Positions 55,833 to 64,000 of a DNA stretch of 64,000 nt are shown piece by piece. Source of the stretch: Dokdonella fugitiva (GTDB lineage: Bacteria; Pseudomonadota; Gammaproteobacteria; Xanthomonadales; Rhodanobacteraceae); the NCBI RefSeq assembly GCF_004342425.1, contig NZ_SLWQ01000004.1:62001-126000 (forward strand), given 5' to 3'. Below the pieces are notes generated by a model that was not told where the DNA came from, did no database searches, and saw only the letters and a program-made list of their open reading frames with translations. Positions within the stretch are counted from its first letter, which is position 1. Every line of letters starts with the position of its first letter. A program made the translations under genes and the position numbers.

Positions 55833-56195
55833 TCAATCGAGGTCGCTGGCTCCCGACACGCGGTCGAGGCGCCAGCCCGGGCGCGGGCGCGTGCCGTCCG
55901 CGGTGAGCCACTCGTGGCCGCTGACCAGGCGATAGCCGGGCATGCGCCCCGCCGCGGCCCAGCGCTGCACCGTTTGCAGCTGTGCCTGCGCCAGCCGGAT
56001 CGCCAGCACTTCGCCGATGCCGAAGTCGACGTAGATTTCGTACCAGCGCAAGCCGGGCGGCGATTCGCGCGCGGGGATGATCAGGTGGCGGGAATCCGGC
56101 GCGTTGCCGCGCAGGTCGTCGACGACCGGCGCGTCCGCGTCGATCTCGAACACCGCGATGCGTTGCCACGCACCGGCCCTGTTGCTTCTGTCCAT
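55833..56195 (-). CDS. Hypothetical protein
   Basis: 120 residues. GAGGAGG lies before the ATG at 56195, so it is probably real. The sequence WQRIAVFEIDADAPVVDDLRG, then PPGLRWYEIYVDFGIGEVLAIR, then QLQTVQRWAAAGRMPGYRLVSG gives an alpha-beta pattern without a recognised family. The hairpin at 56290-56313 lies about 95 nt upstream. Confidence 0.62.
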   Translation of the reverse strand: MDRSNRAGAWQRIAVFEIDADAPVVDDLRGNAPDSRHLIIPARESPPGLRWYEIYVDFGIGEVLAIRLAQAQLQTVQRWAAAGRMPGYRLVSGHEWLTADGTRPRPGWRLDRVSGASDLD

Positions 56196-56289
56196 GGCGA
56201 ACCTCCTCGGTGCCGCGACGCGCGTCGCGGCGGTACCGAGGTTGGCTTTTGCCGCCGAGTACAAATGTGATGAATCTCGCACGCGGGTG

Positions 56290-56313
56290 CGCTGAGGGAA
56301 TTTCCCCTCAGCG
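56290..56313. repeat. 9-bp hairpin over the DUF5694 stop codon
   Basis: CGCTGAGGG and CCCTCAGCG form a perfect 9-bp stem around AATTTC; the TCA (stop TGA on the minus strand) is in the right arm. A weak terminator for the DUF5694 gene, an operator for the gene starting at 56195, or a dispersed GGAA/TTCC palindrome like that at 44345 are all possible. Confidence 0.55.
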
Positions 56314-57378
56314 ACCGCCCAGGGTCTTTTCCGCGTCGACGATGTCGACGCCCTGCATGCGGCCGAGCAGGTCGTCGAACCACGGCTTGTGCGAACTGCC
56401 GACGATCGACAGCACGCGCGCGCCCGGCCGCTCCCGGAACGCCGCGCGGATGTTCGAGACCATGCGCAGGTTGCGGGTCTCCCAGCCGGCCACGTAGAAC
56501 TGGCCGTAGTGCTGCGGCGACGGCTCGCGCATCGCGGCACCGAAGTCGGCGTCGACCACCGCGCGGAGCACCTCGGGACTGTTGATGTAGCGATAGAGCG
56601 CGAGCATGTCGCCGGCCTTCTTCAGTTCCTCCTCGCGATCGCGCATCGGCTTGGCCTTCACGCGCCCCGCCTCCCATGCCTTGCGTATCGCATCGGCATA
56701 GGCCGTTTCATCCGCCACGGTGACGTTGTCGCCGGTATGGTCGTCGATCGGATGGACGCGCTGCAGGCCGAGGCGCACGGCGAGCCGGGCCGCGATCTGG
56801 TCGCTCTCGTTGTTGCGCGAGCCGCGCCTTGCCAGCAACGCGACGAGCGCGTCGTCGAGACCGTCGCCGGCATGCCGTTCCGCCTCCGGCAGCTGCCACC
56901 ATTGCACGACGGCCGACGAGGAATCGTTCGCGGCGAGGAACAGCGCGGCGAGATGGCGGCGCTGCGCCGCGGTCGGCCGCTCCGGCCACTGCGCGAGCGT
57001 CCTGTTCACTTCGGCGATCGCCGACGGCACGTCCAGTCCCGTCGCCTTCCGCGCTGCATCGGGATTCGCGCAGAACGGCTCGATGTTGTCGGGCGGATAC
57101 ACCGCCGGGTGGCGCGCGAGCAGGTCGCAACCTTCGCCCGATATGCCCTCGATCGTGATTACATCCGGCTTGAACGCCGCGAGGCGCTCGAGCACGGGGT
57201 CGAGCGCCCCCGGCTGCAGTTCCTTCATGCCCGACAGGTGCACGCTGCCGAGCACGAGCACCTGCGCGCGCGGACCCGCCATCGACTTGTCCAGCACCGA
57301 CAGGTCCACGCCTGCCCGCGCACTCGCGCAGGCCACTGCGGCCAGTGTCGCTCCGAATACCATCCACTGCCTCTTCAT
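56308..57378 (-). CDS. DUF5694 (TraB-like) secreted protein
   Basis: 356 residues with a signal peptide (MVFGATLAAVACASARAG). The TraB/PrgY-like pattern is visible: AQVLVLGSVHLSGM near the start, FKPDVITIEGISGEGCD, and RVLSIVGSSHKPWFDDLLGRM at the end, with conserved Gly-Ser-x-His and Glu. Related families (ChaN/TraB) bind metals or haem or act as metalloproteases; the function here is unknown. Confidence 0.82.
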   Translation of the reverse strand: MKRQWMVFGATLAAVACASARAGVDLSVLDKSMAGPRAQVLVLGSVHLSGMKELQPGALDPVLERLAAFKPDVITIEGISGEGCDLLARHPAVYPPDNIEPFCANPDAARKATGLDVPSAIAEVNRTLAQWPERPTAAQRRHLAALFLAANDSSSAVVQWWQLPEAERHAGDGLDDALVALLARRGSRNNESDQIAARLAVRLGLQRVHPIDDHTGDNVTVADETAYADAIRKAWEAGRVKAKPMRDREEELKKAGDMLALYRYINSPEVLRAVVDADFGAAMREPSPQHYGQFYVAGWETRNLRMVSNIRAAFRERPGARVLSIVGSSHKPWFDDLLGRMQGVDIVDAEKTLGGR

Positions 57379-57561
57379 TCACATCGCTCCGATTCGGGTT
57401 TGTCCCCGGGCGCGCGACGCGCCCATGGCGGAAGCGGCGATGTCGTGGCGCGCGACGCGCACGACGCGCGCTCGAAGGCGCGACGCAGCGGCGCGCGTGG
57501 CGAAGTACGCTCGCTTCTGTCGCGCTTCGATGCACGATGGAAGCGGAGCGTTTAAACGATG

Positions 57562-57813
57562 CTATCGTCCACCCTGGTCCGTCGGCGGCCGGTCGTCGAG
57601 TTCGCGCATGACTTCGGCGTCGCGCTCGTCACCGTCCCGCGCGTGGGAAAGTCCTTCCCGTTCCGCAGGCGTGAGCTCGTCGGTCGCCTCGTCCGCATTG
57701 CCGCGGATCGTTTCGCCGTCGCGCGTGTGTTCCTTGACGAAGCGTTCGGTCTCCTGCCGGTAACGGCGCGCCGACTCGTAGTCGCCTTCACCCTGGATCT
57801 TTTCGTCGCCCAT
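57562..57813 (-). CDS. Small hydrophilic conserved protein
   Basis: 83 residues, very charged and without hydrophobic segments: MGDEKIQGEGDYESARRYRQ, then ETERFVKEHTRDG and EATDELTPAEREGLSHARDG. The EGDYESARRY start is a pattern I associate with small conserved stress-related proteins, function unknown. GGGAG precedes the ATG at 57813. Confidence 0.68.
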   Translation of the reverse strand: MGDEKIQGEGDYESARRYRQETERFVKEHTRDGETIRGNADEATDELTPAEREGLSHARDGDERDAEVMRELDDRPPTDQGGR

Positions 57814-58013
57814 CTGCGTGCTCCCGTTCGTTCCGATTGTCTGCGCGGTGCGCAGCGACGGCCGGAATAGCAGGCCGCGAATGAACGGCGTCTGCGCGAC
57901 CGCGCACGGGTTCGCCTGCGATTCAGCGCGCGCAGCCCGTGCCGTTACCGAGGACACATGCGCATGGGTGCGGTGGCAGGTAGCGTCGGCACTCCCTCAA
58001 CGACTGGATCGCC

Positions 58014-58931
58014 ATGAACCCGCGTCTGAGCGCCCTCATCCTCGCCATCGCCGCCACGGCGCCGATTCCCGCCTTCGCGGGCGAAGCCCCGCGCGCCGTC
58101 GTGCGCACCGACGACGTCGACCTCTTCTACCGTCTCTACGATGCCACCGGCGGGCATCCGACCGCCGAGCAGTTGCAACGCGACTATCTCGACGCGGGCT
58201 CGGAAGGGCTGCACGAACTCGCCCGGCAGCGCAACGTCACGGGCGAGCGCATCGCCGATACGCTCGCCAAGCGCCCCGCGGTATACGCGGATGCGAAGCG
58301 CTGCATGGCCGTGCTGCCGCGCGTGCGAGACCGCCTCGAGAAGGCGATCGCGAAGCTCGCTGCGCTGTATCCGCAAGCGCGGCTGCCCCCGGTGACGATC
58401 GCGATCGGCCGCGGCAAGCCGATCGGCATCGGCGGTCCACGCACGGGCGTGCAGATCGGACTCGAAGCACTGTGCGCGACCGACTGGCTCGATCCCGACG
58501 TCGAGCGGCGTTTCGTCACCGTGATCACCCACGAGTACGCGCACACGCAGCAGGCCGCGTCGCTCGCCGAAAACGAGCACCCGACCGTCCTGGAAGGTTC
58601 GCTCGCCGAGGGCGCCGCCGAATTCGTCACCGAACTCGTCACCGGCCACGTGTCCTACCACTATCTCGCGGCGATGACGGCCGGACGCGGAAAGTCGATC
58701 GAAACCGCCTTCGCCGCCGACGTCGACAAGACCGATCTCTCCGACTGGCTCTACAACAGCAAGCCCGACAAGCCCGCCGACCTCGGCTACTGGGTCGGCT
58801 ATCGCATCGTCAAGGCGTATTACCAGCATGCGCGCGACAAGCACGAAGCGCTGCGCGGGATCTTCGCGATGACCGATGCGCATGCGTTCCTCGCCGCGAG
58901 CGGCTGGCATCCCGGCATCGACCTCCGCTGA
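58014..58931 (+). CDS. Secreted DUF2268-type metalloprotease
   Basis: 305 residues with a signal peptide (SALILAIAATAPIPAFAG). The zinc motif is HEYAH (His173, Glu174, His177) with SLAEGAAEFV (third ligand near Glu199/Glu203), matching the predicted zinc protease DUF2268. YWVGYRIVKAYYQHA completes the domain. The target is unknown. Confidence 0.85.
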   Translation: MNPRLSALILAIAATAPIPAFAGEAPRAVVRTDDVDLFYRLYDATGGHPTAEQLQRDYLDAGSEGLHELARQRNVTGERIADTLAKRPAVYADAKRCMAVLPRVRDRLEKAIAKLAALYPQARLPPVTIAIGRGKPIGIGGPRTGVQIGLEALCATDWLDPDVERRFVTVITHEYAHTQQAASLAENEHPTVLEGSLAEGAAEFVTELVTGHVSYHYLAAMTAGRGKSIETAFAADVDKTDLSDWLYNSKPDKPADLGYWVGYRIVKAYYQHARDKHEALRGIFAMTDAHAFLAASGWHPGIDLR

Positions 58932-58966
58932 AGTGCTCGCCGCGCCGTCGACGACGGCCCGCGCGG

Positions 58967-59824
58967 CTAGCCGATGCAGGGACCGAACAGCGCGATGCGG
59001 TCTGCTTCGACGGGTTCCGGCGATGCGAGCCACGGCTCGCGTGCGAGCACGTGCGTGCACGGCCCGTAGCTGCAGACGCGGATCGGACGCTTCCCGGCCT
59101 CGACGCGCAACGCATCGAGCACGGCGCGCAGGATCGAGCCGGTGAACGGCGTGTAGAGGTAGAACACGGTACCGGTGGACAGATCCGCGGCGCGTGCGTC
59201 CTGTTGGACGAACACGACCCGCTGCAGCTGCAGGGCAGCGGCCGCGGCACGCGCGCGTTCGACGTAGGCCGGCTGCCATTCGATCCCGGTTGCGCGTGCA
59301 TCGGTGCACAGGCCGACCAGCATCGGGACGTGGCCGAGGCCCGAGCCGAGATCGACGAAGACGTCGCCTGCGCCGAGCGCCAAGCGCGCGACGAGATCGA
59401 AGACATGGCGCGCGGGTGTCGGCTGGTAGAACACCATCTCGGCCTCGGGTTCGGGCACGGCCGCGGGCGCTTCGAGCTGCAGCAGCCCGGCGACGAGATC
59501 GTCGAGGTGATCGTAGTGGTCGCCCCGCACGGCGCCACTCGTCGCCGCGAGGCGCAACAGGCGCTCACGGCCACGTCCGGCGCGGAGGTCGGCGCGCAAG
59601 CCTGCCGCGAGGCGACGATCGACCGCTTCGAAGCGCGCCCGCAGCGCTTCGACGCGCCGAGCCGTGGCCGGATCGGGGTACGCGGGGAAGCACGTCTCGA
59701 GACGATCGAGGACCTCGCCACGCTCGCGCACGGATTCGGCGAGGTCGAGCGCCACATCGTGTTCGAGACGGTCGAGCCACTCGCTGCGATCGGGCACCGG
59801 CGACGGGGGATTCGGTCCTGGCAT
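58967..59824 (-). CDS. SAM-dependent methyltransferase-like protein
   Basis: 285 residues. A Rossmann SAM motif VFVDLGSGLGHVPMLVGL is in the second half, after a helical N-terminal domain. ATGIEWQPAYVERARAAA and VFYLYTPFTGSILRAVLDAL follow, as in class I methyltransferases of the histone H3-K79 Dot1-like type. The substrate is not clear. The start at 59824 is chosen over an extension to 59860. Confidence 0.78.
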   Translation of the reverse strand: MPGPNPPSPVPDRSEWLDRLEHDVALDLAESVRERGEVLDRLETCFPAYPDPATARRVEALRARFEAVDRRLAAGLRADLRAGRGRERLLRLAATSGAVRGDHYDHLDDLVAGLLQLEAPAAVPEPEAEMVFYQPTPARHVFDLVARLALGAGDVFVDLGSGLGHVPMLVGLCTDARATGIEWQPAYVERARAAAAALQLQRVVFVQQDARAADLSTGTVFYLYTPFTGSILRAVLDALRVEAGKRPIRVCSYGPCTHVLAREPWLASPEPVEADRIALFGPCIG

Positions 59825-59971
59825 CACGCAAGCTTGCCGCAATCGGACGACAATGCCCATGTGCGATGCGTGGGGGCGTTCGATGCGGACCGCGCGCGGA
59901 AAAGGGGACCCGGCCGTGACGTCGGCGCATTCGGCCCTGGCCGCGCCCGCCCATGTGGCGTCGCAAACGCT

Positions 59972-61564
59972 TCAGGGCGAACGATGCCGGCCGGTGCGGA
60001 ACGGGATCGGCGCACGCGGTGCCTCGGGCACGGGTGCGCGCCTGGCGATGCGAACCGTGTTGCGGCCCGCGAGCTTCGCCTCGTAGAGGCCTGCGTCGGC
60101 CTCGCGCAACAGCGCGTCGGCGCCGAGACCGCGGCGCGACAGTGCGATGCCGATGCTGGCGCCGACCGTGAGCGCGAGCGGATCGACGACGATGTCGCGC
60201 TCGAAGGCGGCGAGCAGCTTGGTCGCGATCGCTTCCAGGGCATCCATCGATTCGACGTTTTCGACGAGGATCGCGAACTCGTCGCCGCCCATGCGCGCGG
60301 CGAGGTCGCCGGCGCGCAGGTCCGCCTGCAGGCGGCGCGCGAACTCGCACAACACTGCGTCGCCGACCGCGTGGCCGTAGGTGTCGTTGATCGGCTTGAA
60401 CCGGTCGACGTCGACGTACAGCACGCCCACCGCATCACCGCTGCGCTCGGCACGCGCGAGCGCGCCGGCGAGGGCTTCGCCGAACTTCTTGCGATTGGCC
60501 AGCCCGGTCAACGGATCGGTCTGCGCAAGTCGCGCGAGTTGCTGCTTGGCGCGCTCCAGCCGCGACACCTCGAAGATGAGCACGAAGAACCCGCGCACGG
60601 CGCGTCGCGCATCGAAGTCGGGCACGCACGCGGCCTCGAAGTAGCGGTGCTCGTCGCGGAAATCGCATTCGGTCTCGAACGTGACCGTCTCGCCACGCCG
60701 CGCCGCGGCCATGTGCGATTTCAGCGCATCGCAGAACGTGCGCCCGACGACGTCGGACAGGCGGCGGCCGACGATCCAGCGCGCGTCGACGCCGAGCATG
60801 CGCGCGAAGTAGCTGTTGGCGAACGTGAAGCGCTCGTCGGTATCGATGTAGGCGACCACGGCCGGCAGGTTGTCGGCGATCGCGCGCAGGTGTTTCTCCT
60901 TCTGCGCGAGCGAGCGTGTCAGGCGTTCGTTGCACATGAGCAGGAAGCCCAGCGACGCCGCCATCGGGAACGCCGCGCCCAGTCCGAAGGCGATGCTCTG
61001 CATGAAGCCCGGCGCGAACGGGCCGGAATTCTCGAAGCCGGGCACGAAGGTGCTGGCCGCGCGCAGCAGCAACGCCGCCGACAACGCCGCGAACGCAATG
61101 ACCGTCAGGAGGCGGCTGCGCATGCGTTCGCCGTGGACGATGAGCACCCACACCGCGATCGCGAGCTGCAGCCCGATGATCGCCGAGACGCTCGCTGCGC
61201 CCAGGCGATGGCTCGGCTCGATGTAGGTGAAGGCGGTTTCGCAGGCGAGGATCAGCAGGACGGGCAGCAGCGACAGCAACCGCCGCCGCGGCAATCCTGC
61301 GAAGCTGCGCACCGCCTCGACCAGGCGCGCGAACGCGAGGCCGAGCAAGCCGTTGGCGACGACGATCGACAGCACGTCGGGAATCGCATCGCGCAACGCA
61401 TACACCATCCAGCCGGTCGGCAGCAGCAGCGTGCCGGACATCCACAGCCGCAGGCTCGCCCGCAGCGGGGCCGGGTAATCGCGCAGGACGAAACGCAGGC
61501 TGATGCCGATGATCAGCGCGAGAATCGCCGCGATCACGATCGTGGATCGGATGTCCAAAGCCAT
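59972..61564 (-). CDS. Membrane diguanylate cyclase with PAS domain
   Basis: 530 residues. The N-terminal half has about seven membrane helices (RSTIVIAAILALIIGISLRF, LSIVVANGLLGLAFARL, LLSLLPVLLILACE, and so on), an MHYT-free sensor. A PAS domain (about 245-355: IADNLPAVVAYIDTDERFTFANSYFARML) leads to the GGDEF domain: DPLTGLANRKKF, VDVDRFKPINDTYGH, and ARMGGDEFA (GGDEF at 426-430). The RxxD I-site RAGD (417-420) is five residues upstream, so product inhibition is expected. It would make c-di-GMP. Confidence 0.92.
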   Translation of the reverse strand: MALDIRSTIVIAAILALIIGISLRFVLRDYPAPLRASLRLWMSGTLLLPTGWMVYALRDAIPDVLSIVVANGLLGLAFARLVEAVRSFAGLPRRRLLSLLPVLLILACETAFTYIEPSHRLGAASVSAIIGLQLAIAVWVLIVHGERMRSRLLTVIAFAALSAALLLRAASTFVPGFENSGPFAPGFMQSIAFGLGAAFPMAASLGFLLMCNERLTRSLAQKEKHLRAIADNLPAVVAYIDTDERFTFANSYFARMLGVDARWIVGRRLSDVVGRTFCDALKSHMAAARRGETVTFETECDFRDEHRYFEAACVPDFDARRAVRGFFVLIFEVSRLERAKQQLARLAQTDPLTGLANRKKFGEALAGALARAERSGDAVGVLYVDVDRFKPINDTYGHAVGDAVLCEFARRLQADLRAGDLAARMGGDEFAILVENVESMDALEAIATKLLAAFERDIVVDPLALTVGASIGIALSRRGLGADALLREADAGLYEAKLAGRNTVRIARRAPVPEAPRAPIPFRTGRHRSP

Positions 61565-61826
61565 GGCTGGCCCCCTGCCGGGCCAGTCTATGCCCGAAGC
61601 CCCAGGCGGTCCACCACGTGGCGGCTTGCCGGCCCGCCCGCCCCGGGGCGGTTTCCCCGCGGTTTTTGGGCGGCAACCGGCCATTCGACCGACGGTGCCG
61701 GGGTGCTGCGCGCCGCCCGCATCGGGTCGCCGTCGCGCTCCGAGGCACGCTTGCGGCCGCGTGATGGGATTGTCCGCGCGCTTCCGTTGATGGCATACAG
61801 GACCGTCCCGCCCCGGAAAAACGACC

Positions 61827-63035
61827 ATGCTGCCCATCGCCTGGACCCGCCTCCTCGTCACCGCCTGCGCGCTGGCGGGCTGTGTTGCGAACGCGCGCGC
61901 CGCCGATTCACCGGTGCGCGCGACCGTCACGCTCGTGCACGCGAGCGATGCGGCCTGGCGGGCGGAGTACCGCCTGTCGGAGCCGGTCGACGCGATCGAA
62001 CTGGGTCCGCCGATCGTCGAGTACCGCGCGAGCGCCTGGAGCCTGAAGTCGCCGGGACTGTCCCTCGCGCGCGATGCGGCAGGCGAGTCGATTCGCGGCG
62101 GCAAGTCATTCGACCGGGCGATCGTCGAAATCGCCGACTACGCGCCGTGGGCGCACGACCAGTACATTCCGATCGATCGCCATTCCGATGGCGGCCATGC
62201 GTTCTACCTCGGTCATCTGATGGGCTCGGTACGCCAGGGCACGCGCGAACGCAACCTGCTCGTCACGTTCGAGCTCGTCGGCCTGCACGGCGAGAACGTG
62301 CTGCTCGCCGAACAGGCAAATGACGACCAGGGCACGTACGCATACTTCGGTCCGCAGCAGGCCATCGACGCCGGCGCGGTCCGCCTCGTCGTCGATCCGC
62401 AGACGCCACGCTGGATCCGCGACACGATCGACGCCGTGGTAGCCCCGGTCTCCTCGTTCTACCAGCAGGCATTCCGCCGCTCGTGGAAGGCGTCGCCGCT
62501 GCTCATCATCGGTGCCGGCCGGCTCGACGAGCCCGGCTTCTCGATCAAGGGCGGCGCCCTGCCCGGCGAGCTGTTCTTCAAGATCGCCGGACAGCAGGCG
62601 GCAAGCGGGGACACGCAATTGCGCACGATGTTCGAGCAACTGGTCGCGCACGAACTCGCCCACATCTGGCAGGGCCTCGTGCGCCGCGGCGGTACCGGCG
62701 AGGCCACCGAATCCTGGATCCATGAAGGCGGCGCGCAGGCGCTTTCGCTCGCCGCGCTCGAGGTGAGCGGGTTGTGGAACGCGCAGGCCGCGACCGCATT
62801 CAAGGCGAAGCTGCACGCCGAGTGCGTGCAGATCCGCACGGCGCAGGCCGCCGGACAGGCGGCCGACACGTCGCGAGAAGCCTATACCTGCGGCTACGAA
62901 CGCTTCGCGGCATACCCGACGGGCCCGGTCGAACTGTGGCGACGCCTGCTCGCGGAGACCGAGCGCAGCGGCGCACCCTACTCCGCCGCGATGGTCCAGC
63001 GCGTCAGTGCGCGGACGACGTCGGGGGTGCGGTAG
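61827..63035 (+). CDS. Secreted HExxH metallopeptidase-like protein
   Basis: 402 residues. The signal peptide LLVTACALAGCVANARA contains LAGC, a possible lipobox. A zinc motif HELAH (His275, Glu276, His279) is followed by SWIHEGGA (Glu300), a gluzincin pattern resembling M61-like aminopeptidases, though a PDZ domain is lacking. RWIRDTIDAVVAPVSSFYQ precedes it. The substrate is unknown. Its 3' end overlaps the next convergent gene by 32 nt. Confidence 0.8.
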   Translation: MLPIAWTRLLVTACALAGCVANARAADSPVRATVTLVHASDAAWRAEYRLSEPVDAIELGPPIVEYRASAWSLKSPGLSLARDAAGESIRGGKSFDRAIVEIADYAPWAHDQYIPIDRHSDGGHAFYLGHLMGSVRQGTRERNLLVTFELVGLHGENVLLAEQANDDQGTYAYFGPQQAIDAGAVRLVVDPQTPRWIRDTIDAVVAPVSSFYQQAFRRSWKASPLLIIGAGRLDEPGFSIKGGALPGELFFKIAGQQAASGDTQLRTMFEQLVAHELAHIWQGLVRRGGTGEATESWIHEGGAQALSLAALEVSGLWNAQAATAFKAKLHAECVQIRTAQAAGQAADTSREAYTCGYERFAAYPTGPVELWRRLLAETERSGAPYSAAMVQRVSARTTSGVR

Positions 63036-63558
63036 TCGAGTTGCTGCGACGGCCGCCGCTGCGGCCGTTCGACTTGCGCGTGGCCGCCGATCGCGACGAC
63101 CGTCCGTCCGGGCCACGCGTACGCGTCGAGGCCGATGCGTCCGTCGCGCGCGCGGTCGTCGCCCGGCGGCTTGCGCCCCACAACCAGAAGCCGATGGCGG
63201 CGCCGATGACCGCGACGCCGACGAGCACGGCGGCCGGACGCGTGCGCGCCTGCTTCACCGCCGCGCCACCCCATTCGACCGCGTGGCGTCGCGCTTCGCG
63301 CCATGCCTGCGCACCGGCCTTGGCGCCGGTTTCCATCGCGTCGCGCGCAACGCTCGTACCCAGCACGCGTGCGCGCCGGGCATGCACCTGCATCGACTGC
63401 GCGGCGCTGCGCATGTCGTCGGCGAGCTGGGCCGCCGTGTCGCGCAAATGATGGCGCGCTGCCGTCGCTTCGGCGAGTACGTCGGCCGCGGCGGCTTTCA
63501 TCGTGGTCGGAATGTCCTGCAAAGAGGCATGATCGCCATTGAACAGTTGCTTCGACAC
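63004..63558 (-). CDS. Probable DUF883/YqjD-like membrane protein
   Basis: 184 residues from GTG 63558, with GGAG upstream. A helical part ATAARHHLRDTAAQLADDMR and an amphipathic stretch are followed by a single membrane helix (TRPAAVLVGVAVIGAAIGFWLWG) as in ElaB/YqjD proteins, then an unusual Arg/Ser-rich tail of about 50 residues. YqjD-like proteins anchor ribosomes to the membrane; the assignment is tentative. Its end overlaps the peptidase gene. Confidence 0.6.
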   Translation of the reverse strand: MSKQLFNGDHASLQDIPTTMKAAAADVLAEATAARHHLRDTAAQLADDMRSAAQSMQVHARRARVLGTSVARDAMETGAKAGAQAWREARRHAVEWGGAAVKQARTRPAAVLVGVAVIGAAIGFWLWGASRRATTARATDASASTRTRGPDGRSSRSAATRKSNGRSGGRRSNSTTAPPTSSAH

Positions 63559-63860
63559 GGCCGTTCTCCGGTAGGGGCGTGGGTCGAACGTTGGCAGGCG
63601 CTGTCTGTACGGCATCTGACGCGCGCGCGTCGCAGTCAGCGCCCGCTATGGTGGGCCGCCAATGCTGCACTGGACGGCGATTCGCCCGTTCACATGCGGT
63701 TGTCGATCGTCGATCACGATACGGCGCCACGACGAGGGAGGATGCCGATGGACCGCGAAGACCGGACTGGATGCGGCGGAGCCGCAGGGACAGGAACCCC
63801 GGTCGTCGTGCGTCCCCTTCCTGCCATGCGCCGCACGCGCCCGCACGAATGCACGCAAGC
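63559..63860. other. Intergenic stretch without supported gene
   Basis: About 300 nt between the YqjD-like gene (minus) and the partial membrane protein gene (plus). It should contain both promoters. I see no clear motif, RNA gene or coding frame. Confidence 0.4.
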
Positions 63861-64000
63861 ATGAAGAAGTGGCGCCGCCCTTCGTGGAAGACCGTCATCG
63901 GCGTCGCGATCGCCACGTTCCTGCTCGTCGTGATCGGCCTCAATTTCGTGGGTTCCGAGAAGCATGTGCTCGCGACACCGACGCATCTGTACGGCGTCCG
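63861..64000 (+). CDS. N-terminal part of a membrane protein, cut by the window
   Basis: 46 codons are visible from the ATG at 63861 (another ATG is at 63849): KKWRRPSWKTVIGVAIATFL, then LLVVIGLNFVGSEKHV. A single hydrophobic segment (signal anchor) is preceded by basic residues; the product is probably secreted or inner-membrane anchored. The rest lies to the right of the window, so no family can be named. Confidence 0.6.
   Translation, partial: MKKWRRPSWKTVIGVAIATFLLVVIGLNFVGSEKHVLATPTHLYGV

Noticed and set aside
57818..62323. A 4.5-kb open frame on the plus strand crossing several genes
   Set aside because: It runs through the DUF2268, methyltransferase and GGDEF genes in other frames and has no domain character.

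Overview
The window is high-GC DNA (roughly two thirds G+C or more by eye) from a free-living gammaproteobacterium, most likely Lysobacterales (Xanthomonadales), Rhodanobacteraceae-like (for example Dokdonella or a relative). The grounds are an smc-zipA locus next to scpA-scpB-rluB, a serC/serA/pheA/hisC cluster, an ECF sigma factor overlapping a Ser/Thr kinase-TPR gene, REP-like palindromes of the GTAGGAGCGCAC type, and secreted proteins ending in an I-F-x-x-G-F-[DE] tail. No rRNA, tRNA, CRISPR array, insertion sequence or prophage was recognised.

Layout. 1-4.6 kb (minus strand): serC, serA, pheA and hisC (cut by the left edge), for serine and phenylalanine synthesis. 4.7-9.8 kb: an FHA protein, then a lipid and storage-granule group: a PHA-granule regulatory protein, a phasin, a two-domain fatty acyl-CoA reductase-like enzyme, an acyl-CoA-binding protein and a TetR regulator. 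9.8-10.6 kb: a toxin-antitoxin-like pair whose zeta-type kinase is broken by a frameshift, lying beside zipA. 10.7-19.3 kb: chromosome organisation and division genes (zipA, smc, bolA, yciI, scpA, scpB) plus the pseudouridine synthase rluB with a long low-complexity tail. 19.3-25.8 kb: REP elements, a CsgG-like protein, a delta-60 repeat protein, and divergent from it the ECF sigma factor and kinase. 25.7-38.2 kb: mixed metabolism and regulation (GNAT, AraC, VOC, NDH-2, DUF72, PD40, aminodeoxychorismate lyase-like, EamA, MAPEG, DUF1428, amidohydrolase, XRE). 38.2-46.6 kb: a secreted beta-helix protein, a TorF porin, OsmC, an overlapping class IV aminotransferase-sulfotransferase pair, a zinc-ribbon protein, proline iminopeptidase and a DUF1615 lipoprotein. 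46.8-50.6 kb: a tightly packed DUF4331-HupE-membrane protein-DUF4198 operon, probably for metal handling. 50.6-64 kb: REP repeats, two more tail-bearing secreted proteins, a class 3 lipase, a DUF5694 protein, two HExxH peptidase-like proteins, a methyltransferase, a GGDEF cyclase with PAS domain and I-site, and a membrane gene cut by the right edge.

The most interesting signal is the shared C-terminal tail on four secreted proteins with unrelated folds (delta-60 repeat, two parallel beta-helices, HAF repeat). It looks like a sorting or processing tag whose machinery is not in this window. Other points of note are the frameshifted zeta toxin, a class IV aminotransferase that appears to lack the usual PLP-contacting glutamate, and two hairpins that overlap stop codons.
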